In this document: positions 1 to 6,243 of the stretch, piece by piece
How the letters are laid out: the number at the start of each line of letters is the position of its first letter
Numbering within the stretch: the first letter of the stretch is position 1
Origin: CAMENZ01 sp041854955
GTDB lineage: Bacteria; Bacillota; Clostridia; Peptostreptococcales; Anaerovoracaceae
Direction of reading: 5' to 3'
Length of the DNA stretch: 15,563 nucleotides
NCBI GenBank assembly: GCA_041854955.1
Contig: JBHADF010000021.1
Location: 1-15,563 of the forward strand
The notes under the pieces: generated by a model
Databases searched by the model: none
What the model saw: only the letters and a program-made list of their open reading frames with translations
Told to the model about the DNA's origin: nothing
Made by a program: the position numbers and the translations under genes

Positions 1-73
1 ACTCGTTGACCGCTTCAAGGTCCTCCTCTGGATTGCTGTCCATAGTGAACGTAAAAGACAATAAATTTTCCAT
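1..73 (-). CDS. 5' end of an unrecognised leftward gene, cut by window edge
   Basis: An ATG at 73-71 opens a frame that stays open to the window edge, giving 24 codons that begin MENLLSFTF and end in an acidic stretch (NPEEDLEAVNE). A GAGAGG ribosome binding site at 87-82 lies 8 bases upstream, and a promoter with good -35 and -10 boxes lies at 135-106. The start is therefore well supported by three signals in the right order. The fragment is too short to assign to a family. Its neighbourhood has no housekeeping gene, so an accessory or mobile-element gene is possible, but that is inference. Confidence 0.55.
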   Translation of the reverse strand, partial: MENLLSFTFTMDSNPEEDLEAVNE

Positions 74-94
74 CCGACGAACCTCTCGCTTGTA

Positions 95-104
95 TGTGTA
101 CACA
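95..104. promoter_or_regulatory. Perfect 10-base palindrome over the predicted transcription start
   Basis: TGTGTACACA is a perfect palindrome lying just downstream of the -10 box at 111-106 and covering the predicted start of transcription. This is a usual place for a repressor operator. A 10-base palindrome can occur by chance, and no cognate regulator is visible, so this is only a candidate. Confidence 0.25.
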
Positions 105-105
105 C

Positions 106-135
106 ATTGTAGCACGGCGATAGCTCGGTTTTCAA
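106..135 (-). promoter_or_regulatory. Sigma-A type promoter for the leftward partial gene
   Basis: On the minus strand a TTGAAA -35 box (135-130) is separated by 18 bases from a TACAAT -10 box (111-106). Each box differs from consensus at one base. The predicted start of transcription is near 98-100, about 25 bases ahead of the ATG at 73, leaving a short leader with the GAGAGG ribosome binding site. Confidence 0.5.
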
Positions 136-431
136 TAGGCTTTTCAAAAGTCAGCACTTTAAAATGTAACTTTCCTGTGTTCGCAAGCCGATTTGATGGT
201 TTTTATGCTGCCGGACATACTCCGCATTGAAATCCCCACCTATTGGTTTTACCGTTTTGTGGGGTAATTAGCGTAATCGCAAATATTCATGCTCATCAGG
301 GAACGATATTCATCATAGCGTGATTTGCTGTTTCGTGGGGTTTTTTCAACGAGGATGATAACTACTTCACCCATTTCACTATCATTGCCTTACAGAGCAG
401 AAAACAAGCGTTTTTCGACCCTTAAACGCAC
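136..431. other. Stretch with no recognised gene; two tiny ORFs and GTGGGG repeats
   Basis: On the minus strand there are two short open frames. One is 41 codons (374-249, MGEVVIILVE... ending PTKR) without a clear ribosome binding site. The other is 22 codons (227-159, starts MRSMSGSIKT) preceded by an AGGTGGGG purine run. Neither matches a family I know. The stretch also holds a near-identical repeat pair, GTTTTGTGGGGT at 254-265 and GTTTCGTGGGGT at 330-341, plus the inverse CCCCAC at 234-239. Six T residues follow the second copy on the plus strand. Nothing else could be supported. Confidence 0.3.
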
Positions 432-472
432 AAAAACAGGCGGCATCCAACCGAAGTTGAATGTCGCCTGTT
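432..472 (-). terminator. Strong rho-independent terminator, leftward
   Basis: On the minus strand AACAGGCG (472-465) pairs with CGCCTGTT (442-435). CAT/ATG and CAAC/GTTG pairs continue inward, separated by single opposed mismatches, and close on a TTCG tetraloop. Five T residues follow at 436-432. The plus strand reading has four T residues, so weaker rightward termination is possible. It would end transcripts from the hydrogenase operon, or from a small RNA made between 755 and 472. Confidence 0.75.
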
Positions 473-560
473 TTGTCCAATCCTGTCTAACAGATGCCGA
501 TTTCGTAATTTTCTCAAATTACTGACTTATCGGCACACGCCGTAGGGGCGGTTTTTTATT
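432..560 (-). ncRNA. Candidate structured RNA (two hairpins, second is the terminator)
   Basis: Read on the minus strand, the first hairpin pairs GCCGAT (534-529) with ATCGGC (501-496), has an asymmetric internal loop (six bases opposite three), then pairs GTAATTT (522-516) with AAATTAC (511-505) around a GAGA tetraloop. A linker with a possible 4-base-pair CTGT/ACAG hairpin leads to the UUCG-capped terminator at 472-432. Two well-formed, tetraloop-capped helices in a row suggest a structured transcript. No convincing promoter is visible just upstream, and I do not recognise a known RNA family. It could instead be only the trailer of the hydrogenase operon. Confidence 0.3.
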
Positions 561-755
561 GTTTATATGACGAAAGAGAGTCGAACTCCTTGGGGCGCGA
601 CCATAAAGTACGCCAAAGGGAAATATAAGTATACATATCAATACAAACATATTAGCCCTCCATATCAATCTTGATTGTCTTTGAAGTAGACAATTCTTCC
701 ACATCTTCATCCACTGTCCAAATTCGAATTCAATATCTTCCGATGTCCATTCCAC
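535..755. other. Stretch between hydrogenase stop and the structured block; no supported gene
   Basis: A minus-strand frame of 78 codons begins with GTG directly after the hydrogenase stop. It has no ribosome binding site and a low-complexity tail, so I do not call it. In another minus frame, sense codons ending at a TAA at 654-652 read TVDEDVEELSTSKTIKIDMEG in two pieces of like composition, which may be a frameshifted remnant. On the plus strand CGCC/GGCG (538-550) is followed by six T residues at 552-557 and could act as a weak rightward terminator. Confidence 0.3.
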
Positions 756-2159
756 TTACAATATAGTCTTCTTCTCCGCAGCTTCGCAGTATTGTTCCAG
801 ATGCATGGGAGAATTTTTCTTGTTCTTTAAGGTAGCTTTCCCGCCGATACAGCCGTTGACGCATATCATACCTTCTATGAAATTGCCGTCAAGCTTGCCC
901 CTCTTGGCTTTCAGAAGGGCGGCTCTGCATTCATCTATACCGTTGCACACCACCGGTTTCAGTTGGAAGTCCTTAGCGCCTATCTCCAAAATGGCTTCCT
1001 CTACAGCCTTTGTTACGCCTCCTGACATGGCAAAGCCTCTGCCAAAGGGGGATGCTCCCTGGAGGTCTGTCGCCTCCAGCTCCTCCGGCTTTATATCTCG
1101 GCTGTCCAGCATAGCCAAAAGCTCCTCAAAGGTTATGACATGATCCACATAGGGATCCACATGGTCATGGGTTCTCTCCCATTTTTTAGCTACACAAGGG
1201 CCAATAAAGGTTACCACTGAATTAGGATCTTTCTCCTTTATCATCTTTCCCGTCAAAGCCATGGGCGACGGTGTATGAGAAACATGCTCTGCCAGTTCGG
1301 GGAACTCAACCTGCACATATTCTACAAAGGCAGGACAGCAGGAGGATGTTAAAAATCCCTTTTCGACCAGCTCGGCAGCTTCCAGCTTTGCCGTTTCATC
1401 GGCTCCCTGGGCTACTTCCACCACATGATCGAAGCCCAGCTTTTTTATGGCCGTTATAATCTGACCCAAGCTGGAGCCGGGGTACTGAGATGAAATGGCC
1501 GGTGCCACTATGGCGTAGTTTTCGCGACCTGTTATGTCCTTATCTCTCAGCTCTTCCACAACCTCTACCAGGAAGGATTTATCCAGCATGGCGCCGAAGG
1601 GGCACTCCCATACACAGGCACCGCAAACGATGCATTTCTCCGGAATAATCTCCGCATCACCTTCATCATTCATAAAGATGGCTCCCGTTTTACAGGCACT
1701 TTCACAGGGGCGTTTAATATTGGTTATGGCCTGATATCTACAGGATTTTGCACATTGACCGCACTCTACACAACGTCCCTTGTCTATGTGAGCATGGCCT
1801 CTGTCGTCCAGGAAAATAGCGTCTGTAGGGCAGCTTTCCTTACAGTTATGGGCCAAACAGCCACGGCAAAGGCTTGTAACCGTGTGTCCCGACTTAGGAC
1901 ATTCATCACAGGCTATGCTCACCACCTGAACCGTATTTTTCTTTCCTATATCCTTACCCAGACCTACTCTCATCCTGTCGGCGATTATGGCTCTGTCCTT
2001 GTATATGCAACAGCTGATGGGAGGTTCTCCCTTTCTGAGCACGTTGTTGGTAACTTCATTAAAAGCGGAAAAGGCATCAGTCTTTTGCCAGGTCTGTCTT
2101 GCCAGCTCTCTAAGAACTAAATATTTTACTTCCTGTACTCTACTGTCAAAGATTTTCAA
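756..2159 (-). CDS. Monomeric [FeFe] hydrogenase, group B type
   Basis: A 467-residue iron-sulfur protein expected to catalyse reversible H2 formation with ferredoxin in the cytoplasm. Cysteine clusters at 84-110, 130-140, 152-156 and 176-186 would hold several [4Fe-4S] clusters, including two ferredoxin-like sets. The H-cluster region shows SSCCP at 272-276 (motif L1), GPCVAK at 320-325 (L2) and EGMICVNGCIGG at 429-440 (L3). These loops resemble group B rather than the classical CpI-type group A, where L3 is typically ACPGGC. The start is TTG at 2159, chosen because a GAGG sits 8 bases upstream, overlapping the smpB stop, and no ATG fits. It is the last gene of the leftward operon, 10 bases after smpB. 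The family is clear; actual hydrogenase activity, rather than a sensory role, is not proven by sequence. Maturases HydE/F/G are not in the window. Confidence 0.88.
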   Translation of the reverse strand: MKIFDSRVQEVKYLVLRELARQTWQKTDAFSAFNEVTNNVLRKGEPPISCCIYKDRAIIADRMRVGLGKDIGKKNTVQVVSIACDECPKSGHTVTSLCRGCLAHNCKESCPTDAIFLDDRGHAHIDKGRCVECGQCAKSCRYQAITNIKRPCESACKTGAIFMNDEGDAEIIPEKCIVCGACVWECPFGAMLDKSFLVEVVEELRDKDITGRENYAIVAPAISSQYPGSSLGQIITAIKKLGFDHVVEVAQGADETAKLEAAELVEKGFLTSSCCPAFVEYVQVEFPELAEHVSHTPSPMALTGKMIKEKDPNSVVTFIGPCVAKKWERTHDHVDPYVDHVITFEELLAMLDSRDIKPEELEATDLQGASPFGRGFAMSGGVTKAVEEAILEIGAKDFQLKPVVCNGIDECRAALLKAKRGKLDGNFIEGMICVNGCIGGKATLKNKKNSPMHLEQYCEAAEKKTIL

Positions 2160-2169
2160 CTTATGTACC

Positions 2170-2634
2170 TCAATACCTTTCTTTCATTTTCCTGTCTATG
2201 TTGCGCTTAGCATCCTTTTCAGCCAAGGCTTCACGCTTATCATAATTCTTCTTTCCTCGTGCCAGGCCGATTTCCACCTTTGCCCGCCCCTCTTCATTGA
2301 TGTACATCTTTAGAGGCACCAGGGTGAATCCCTTTTGGGTGGTGTAGCCCAGCAGTTTTCTTATTTCCTGCTTGTGGAGGAGCAGCTTTCTGTCGCGCAG
2401 GGAGTCAACATTATATCGATTTCCCTGCTCATAGGGACTTATATTGGCCCCTACCAGAAACAGCTCTCCGTTTATGAGCTTGGCATAGCTTTCCTTGATG
2501 GAAACCTTTCCCTGTCTCACAGATTTTATCTCGGTTCCCGTGAGAACTATGCCGGCTTCGTATGTGTCATCTATAAAATAGTCGTGGTAGGCCTTTTTGT
2601 TGTTGGCTACCAGCTTTCTTTCCTTTTTCGCCAT
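2170..2634 (-). CDS. smpB: SsrA-binding protein SmpB
   Basis: SmpB is a 154-residue RNA-binding protein that delivers tmRNA to stalled ribosomes for trans-translation. The sequence shows the typical core: basic N-terminus, ANNKKAYHDYFI, then GIVLTGTEIKSVRQGKVSIKE, an ISPYEQGN segment, LLLHKQEI, and the basic C-terminal tail (KREALAEKDAKRNIDRKMKER) that enters the mRNA channel. The start at 2634 is preferred because GGAG lies 5 bases upstream; an in-frame upstream GTG at 2658 would place that ribosome binding site inside the gene. It lies 37 bases after lepB and 10 bases before the hydrogenase. In many Bacillota ssrA lies close to smpB, but I saw no tmRNA tag or acceptor-like sequence nearby. 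Confidence 0.96.
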   Translation of the reverse strand: MAKKERKLVANNKKAYHDYFIDDTYEAGIVLTGTEIKSVRQGKVSIKESYAKLINGELFLVGANISPYEQGNRYNVDSLRDRKLLLHKQEIRKLLGYTTQKGFTLVPLKMYINEEGRAKVEIGLARGKKNYDKREALAEKDAKRNIDRKMKERY

Positions 2635-2671
2635 CTGTTCTCCTTCTAAAAACCTCACTCAAGACTTTTCT

Positions 2672-3193
2672 CTAAAAGGTCTTTATCTTATTGAAAGGGT
2701 ATAGTCTTACGATTACCTTACCCACTATGGTTGATTTCTTTACAGTACCCACGCCGGGGTCTCTGGAATCACGGCTGACGCCTCTGTTATCTCCAAGGCA
2801 GAAATATTCTCCATCGGGAACGATAACTGCCTCAAACTCTCCGGAAATGCCTTCCTCGGCCACATAGCCTTCTTCGATTTTTTCATCATTTACATAGACA
2901 TATCCGTCCTTGATTTCTACCTTGTCCCCCGGTAAGCCTATGATTCTCTTGATGAGGGCTTTATTCTTACCGTCTTTATCTATCAAATCCGACTTGAAAA
3001 CGATTACATCCCCTCTCTCGGGCTCGCCGAAAAGGTTATAAGCCTGTCTTGATGTGATTACATAATCCCCTTCGTAAAAATTGGGCTGCATGGATTCCTG
3101 TTGAATCACTATGGGCTTGAAAAACACCAATATCAAGGCAGCTATACATACAGCTATACCTATATCTCGGATCCATTCCAAAAAAACTTTCAT
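2672..3193 (-). CDS. lepB: Type I signal peptidase
   Basis: A membrane-bound serine protease that removes signal peptides from exported proteins. The 173-residue form has one N-terminal membrane segment (about residues 9-26) followed by the catalytic ectodomain. ESMQP carries the nucleophile Ser34. KRIIGLPGD carries the general base Lys82. The GDNRGVSRDSR box follows at the C-terminal side. The start at 3193 has AAGGAG 6 bases upstream. A longer frame beginning GTG at 3235 would overlap the upstream pseudouridine synthase gene and add a charged leader that does not fit the family. The spacing to the neighbours shows it is co-transcribed with rluA-family and smpB genes. Confidence 0.95.
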   Translation of the reverse strand: MKVFLEWIRDIGIAVCIAALILVFFKPIVIQQESMQPNFYEGDYVITSRQAYNLFGEPERGDVIVFKSDLIDKDGKNKALIKRIIGLPGDKVEIKDGYVYVNDEKIEEGYVAEEGISGEFEAVIVPDGEYFCLGDNRGVSRDSRDPGVGTVKKSTIVGKVIVRLYPFNKIKTF

Positions 3194-3218
3194 TCCCGAC
3201 TCCTTTTTTTCTACTTCT

Positions 3219-4196
3219 CTATCCAAAAATCTCACCTTTTATCCTTTCAAAATCATCGGGGAAGCCGGCCTCCACCGTCTTTCCCTCCATATACGCCAAA
3301 ACATCCTTTGGCCCGCTGAATTCCAGCTTATATGCATGGAGCAGCTGGGTTGTCCATGAAAATTCCTTGGAAGCCCAACGGTTCACCGCCGGCCTTCCGT
3401 ATTTCGCATCTCCTATAACCGGATATCCGGATTTTGCGAGATGGGCTCGAATTTGGTGGGTTCTGCCTGTTATGATTTCCACCTCCACCAAGGTGCAGGG
3501 TTGACCCTTATAGGTTCCCTTAGCCAAAGGTATGGCCACGGTTTCCATGGTCTTTCCCTCTTCATCTTCTCCCAGAACAGTTACCAGATTCCGCTCTCCG
3601 TCTTTCACCATTTTATCCCTCAGGTGAAGAGGAGTTTTTAAGGTTCCCGCCACTATGGTCAAATATTTTTTCCTCAGGGCATCCTTTTCCCTTATCATCC
3701 TGTTCAGCTCTCTTAAAGCGGACCCGTTCTTTCCGAAGACCACCAAGCCGGTAGTGTTTCTGTCCAACCTGTTGGCCGGAGACGGAGTAAAGGTCTTGTC
3801 CAGCCTTGGGTCGTAGTCTCCCTTTTCTATAAGGTAGTCGATGACCTGATTGGCCAGATGGTTTTTCTTTTCCGTCCTGTCCCCGTGGGTCAAAAGCCCG
3901 AAGGGCTTTTCCGCAATAAGCAGATTTTCGTCCTCATAGGCTATCTTAAACTGGCGAAGAGCCTTCACTCGAGTCTTTTCACCCTTGAGCTTTTCCAAGC
4001 TTTCCTCATCCATATATATGCTAAGCTCATCTCCCAACTCTAGGATTCTGTCCTCTTTGGCTCGCTTCCCGTTGACCTTCACATCTTTTCTTATCATCTT
4101 ATAGATAAGACTCAGTGAACTTCTGTCAAAATATTTTTTCAGAAATCTGTCAAGGCGTTGGTTGGCTTGGTTTTCTGTAACAGTTAATTTTATCAT
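3219..4196 (-). CDS. RluA-family RNA pseudouridine synthase (S4 domain, RluC/RluD-like)
   Basis: The 325-residue enzyme isomerises uridines, most likely in 23S rRNA. An N-terminal S4 RNA-binding domain (about residues 13-60) precedes the catalytic domain. The catalytic motif is ANRLDRNTTGLV with Asp145, where many relatives have HRLDxxTSG. GRTHQIRAHLAKSGYPVIGDAKYG near the C-terminal third is also typical. The start has GAGGG 6 bases upstream. It is the first gene of the leftward operon and its stop lies inside the untranslated leader of lepB. Which rRNA positions are modified cannot be told from sequence alone. Confidence 0.92.
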   Translation of the reverse strand: MIKLTVTENQANQRLDRFLKKYFDRSSLSLIYKMIRKDVKVNGKRAKEDRILELGDELSIYMDEESLEKLKGEKTRVKALRQFKIAYEDENLLIAEKPFGLLTHGDRTEKKNHLANQVIDYLIEKGDYDPRLDKTFTPSPANRLDRNTTGLVVFGKNGSALRELNRMIREKDALRKKYLTIVAGTLKTPLHLRDKMVKDGERNLVTVLGEDEEGKTMETVAIPLAKGTYKGQPCTLVEVEIITGRTHQIRAHLAKSGYPVIGDAKYGRPAVNRWASKEFSWTTQLLHAYKLEFSGPKDVLAYMEGKTVEAGFPDDFERIKGEIFG

Positions 4197-4223
4197 TATA
4201 TACCCTCATTCCTAACCTTAGAT

Positions 4224-4229
4224 ATTATA
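4224..4229 (-). promoter_or_regulatory. -10 box of the leftward rluA-lepB-smpB-hydrogenase operon
   Basis: TATAAT on the minus strand, 28 bases ahead of the pseudouridine synthase start codon, is a perfect -10 box. No good -35 box stands 16-18 bases upstream (TTCTTT at 17 bases is poor), so the promoter may be weak or use an activator. Confidence 0.45.
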
Positions 4230-4241
4230 CACCAAAAAACC

Positions 4242-4270
4242 TTGTTAAAGAAGTACAAATCTGTTAAAAT
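4242..4270 (+). promoter_or_regulatory. Sigma-A type promoter for the MltG-like/fba pair
   Basis: TTGTTA (4242-4247) and TAAAAT (4265-4270) are separated by exactly 17 bases. The start of transcription would lie near 4277, about 27 bases before the ATG at 4304. It is back to back with the leftward operon promoter; the -35 regions overlap. Confidence 0.55.
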
Positions 4271-4303
4271 ATAAATATATTTGGTGAATTTTGGGAGGAG
4301 ATT

Positions 4304-4867
4304 ATGAACAAAATTAAGGATTTCATATATGACAAGAGCGATATCGTTATAGCTCTTTTGATTTTAGTAGTTGCTGCCGGCGTAATAACCTGGCGTATGG
4401 GCATTGTGCTGGAGTATCCCAAGGTTCTTTCCGGAAACAGCGACTCCGATGTGATAGCCGTGGAGGACAACGACACCAAGGCTCCCGACGCTTCCACCGT
4501 AGGAAACGAATCGCAGGACAGTAAAGACAATAAAGATAGCCAAGGTACTGCTGACAGCAAAGATAATAAAGACACCAAGGAGCCGGATAAGCAAACCGAA
4601 ACTCCCGATGCCGGTGCTACAGACTCACAGCTTCCCATGTGGAAGGACGGCGTCCTCACAAGAGATGTGGAAGTGGATGTAGAAGGTAATACAGCCTCTG
4701 CCGCCATTCAGTGTCTCGTAGAGGCAGGTCTCTTTGACGACTATGCCGAGTACCAAAAATTATGTCAAAAAGCCGGTTTGGACCATGAAAAGGTAAAGGC
4801 AGGAGCCTTCACCTTCGAAAAGGGCTCAACCAAGGCAAAAATAGCAAGAGCCATGAACTGGGGCTAA
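4304..4867 (+). CDS. Membrane-anchored protein with MltG/YceG-type LysM-like domain, no lytic domain
   Basis: The 187-residue protein has an N-terminal membrane segment (residues 13-32), an acidic low-complexity linker (about 44-110) in which DSKDNKD occurs twice (72-78 and 84-90), and a small C-terminal domain (about 120-187). The last domain resembles the LysM-like subdomain that precedes the catalytic part of endolytic transglycosylase MltG: a DVEVDVEGNTASAAI start, a VEAGLFDD segment, and KAGAFTFEKGSTKAKIARAM at the end. The catalytic region of MltG (a full enzyme is usually over 300 residues) is absent. By topology the domain faces outside the membrane, so a role in cell-wall binding or in regulating wall enzymes is plausible but inferred. 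A GGGAGGAG ribosome binding site precedes the start; fba follows 21 bases after with no terminator. Confidence 0.75.
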   Translation: MNKIKDFIYDKSDIVIALLILVVAAGVITWRMGIVLEYPKVLSGNSDSDVIAVEDNDTKAPDASTVGNESQDSKDNKDSQGTADSKDNKDTKEPDKQTETPDAGATDSQLPMWKDGVLTRDVEVDVEGNTASAAIQCLVEAGLFDDYAEYQKLCQKAGLDHEKVKAGAFTFEKGSTKAKIARAMNWG

Positions 4868-4888
4868 GTTTTATAGGAGGTTTTTAAA

Positions 4889-5818
4889 ATGGCATTAGTT
4901 ACAAGTAAGGAAATGTTTGCCAAGGCATTAGTCAATGATTATGCCATCGGCGCTTTCAACGTCAATAACATGGAAATCATTCAGGGTATAGTGGACGCCG
5001 CTAAGATAGAGTGTGCTCCCCTGATTTTGCAGGTGTCGGCAGGTGCGAGAAAATACGCCCGCCCCATATATCTGACAAAGCTGGTAGAAGCGGCTATCCT
5101 GGATACAGGCTTGGATATATGTCTGCACCTTGACCACGGCGAAGATTTCGAGATCTGTAAAAAATGTGTGGATGACGGATTTACTTCTGTAATGTTTGAC
5201 GGCTCCAAACACTCCTTTGAGGAAAACATACGCCTTACAAAGGAAGTAGTTGAGTACGCTCACGCCCACGGAGTTGTGGTAGAAGCCGAGCTGGGCAAGC
5301 TGGCCGGCGTTGAAGATGATGTAAAGGTAGACGCCCGTTCCGCCACCTTCACCGATCCCGATGAGGCGGCAGAATTCGTGGAAAAAACCGGAGTTGATTC
5401 TCTGGCCATCGCCATCGGAACTTCCCATGGCGCATATAAATTCAAGGGTGAACCCTACCTGGATTTTGAAAGATTGAAGAAAATCCACAGCCTCATCCCT
5501 GAAACACCGCTGGTTCTCCATGGCGCATCCACCGTTTTAAAGGAATTCGTGGATAAGTGCAACATGTACGGCGGAAACATTCCCGGAGCCCAAGGTGTCC
5601 CTGAGGAAATGATAAGAGAGGCTGCAAAATACGGTATATGCAAGGTTAACATTGATACGGATTTGCGCCTTGCCATGACTGCAGAGGTTCGTAAGAATAT
5701 TACGGAAAATCCTGCCGAGTTCGACCCGAGAAAATATCTGGCTCCCGGCAGAGACGCCATAAAGGCCATGGTACAGCACAAGATCAGAAACGTGCTCAAT
5801 GCCTCCAACACACTTTAA
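4889..5818 (+). CDS. fba: Class II fructose-bisphosphate aldolase
   Basis: This cytosolic zinc-dependent enzyme cleaves fructose 1,6-bisphosphate into dihydroxyacetone phosphate and glyceraldehyde 3-phosphate in glycolysis, and runs in reverse in gluconeogenesis. At 309 residues it has the usual length. LHLDHG gives catalytic Asp82 and zinc ligand His83. GTSHG gives His180 and LHGAS gives His211 as the other ligands. KVNIDTD (252-258) is the phosphate- and substrate-binding segment. The alternative tagatose-bisphosphate aldolase shares these motifs, but the overall pattern is that of the common Bacillota Fba. An AGGAGG ribosome binding site lies 8-9 bases before the ATG. It probably shares a transcript with the upstream membrane protein gene and ends at the terminator at 5843-5870. 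Confidence 0.95.
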   Translation: MALVTSKEMFAKALVNDYAIGAFNVNNMEIIQGIVDAAKIECAPLILQVSAGARKYARPIYLTKLVEAAILDTGLDICLHLDHGEDFEICKKCVDDGFTSVMFDGSKHSFEENIRLTKEVVEYAHAHGVVVEAELGKLAGVEDDVKVDARSATFTDPDEAAEFVEKTGVDSLAIAIGTSHGAYKFKGEPYLDFERLKKIHSLIPETPLVLHGASTVLKEFVDKCNMYGGNIPGAQGVPEEMIREAAKYGICKVNIDTDLRLAMTAEVRKNITENPAEFDPRKYLAPGRDAIKAMVQHKIRNVLNASNTL

Positions 5819-5842
5819 TACCTTCAATATAATTTGCATGTT

Positions 5843-5870
5843 AAAACAGGCCCCTACGGGAGCCTGTTTT
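5843..5870. terminator. Rho-independent terminator after fba, probably bidirectional
   Basis: AAAACAGGC (5843-5851) pairs with GCCTGTTTT (5862-5870) around a short G/C-rich loop. T runs are present on both strands, so it can end fba rightward and also leftward transcription coming through the gene remnant at 5948-6214. Confidence 0.8.
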
Positions 5871-5947
5871 ATAATATCTAAATCACACTTTCATTATGAC
5901 TTTTTCAGATATCAGAAAATAATTTCATATATATGTTTTAATACCCC

Positions 5948-6214
5948 TTATGCCCAAGGATCTTCTTCCTTAGGTATTCTTATTCCCGAGAGTACTGACG
6001 AATACTCCCAAAGGAACCACTGTTCTCCCTTTTGGCGGAGAGTCACCGGCCTGGGCGAATCAGCCCCTCCCGATGAAACGAAAAGCTTCACATAGCCTTC
6101 CCGGTCATAGGAATAAACATTTTCCGTCACCTCTAACCTGTAAGGCTTCTTAGCCTTATAGTTGTTATCAGGTGCCGCTCCTTCAAAATAGGATTCCCTC
6201 TTCTCTAAAGACTC
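5948..6214 (-). pseudogene. C-terminal remnant of a DUF6935-like protein, start missing
   Basis: A minus-strand frame of 88 sense codons runs from just after a TGA (6217-6215) to a TAA at 5950-5948. The first 28 codons contain no ATG, GTG or TTG; the first possible start, GTG at 6130, lacks a ribosome binding site and falls inside what looks like one continuous domain. The end reads GGADSPRPVTLRQKGEQWFL, then WEYSS and EDPWA. I associate this ending with uncharacterised Clostridia proteins annotated as DUF6935, from memory and without a search. The coherent sequence without a start indicates a 5'-truncated gene. No in-frame continuation is seen upstream of 6217. Confidence 0.6.
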
Positions 6215-6243
6215 TCATATATGTGTTATTTTTTCCCTACATA

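Noticed and set aside
270..345. Hammerhead ribozyme-like words on the minus strand (CGAAAC then CTGATGA about 40 bases later)
   Set aside because: For a type II layout the bases before GAAA must pair with those after CTGATGA. Only the first pair fits and no stem II forms, so the core motifs are coincidental.
560..640. tRNA- or tmRNA-like TTCGACT loop on the minus strand near the hydrogenase operon end
   Set aside because: The flanking bases give only three Watson-Crick pairs, and no acceptor stem, anticodon arm or tmRNA tag frame was found.
519..755. 78-codon minus-strand frame starting GTG next to the hydrogenase stop
   Set aside because: It has no ribosome binding site, runs through the first hairpin of the structured block, and its basic, low-complexity tail does not look like a protein end.
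2635..2658. Longer start for smpB (GTG, MRFLEGEQ...)
   Set aside because: It would put the good GGAG ribosome binding site of ATG 2634 inside the gene; the SmpB family starts near MAKK.
3194..3235. Longer start for lepB (GTG at 3235)
   Set aside because: It overlaps the pseudouridine synthase gene and adds a charged leader; ATG 3193 has AAGGAG at 6 bases. The similarity to the smpB upstream extension is due to comparable purine-rich leader sequence.
4928..5521. Long minus-strand open frame of 197 codons inside fba
   Set aside because: It is a shadow of the highly biased codon use of fba on the other strand and has no family match or ribosome binding site.
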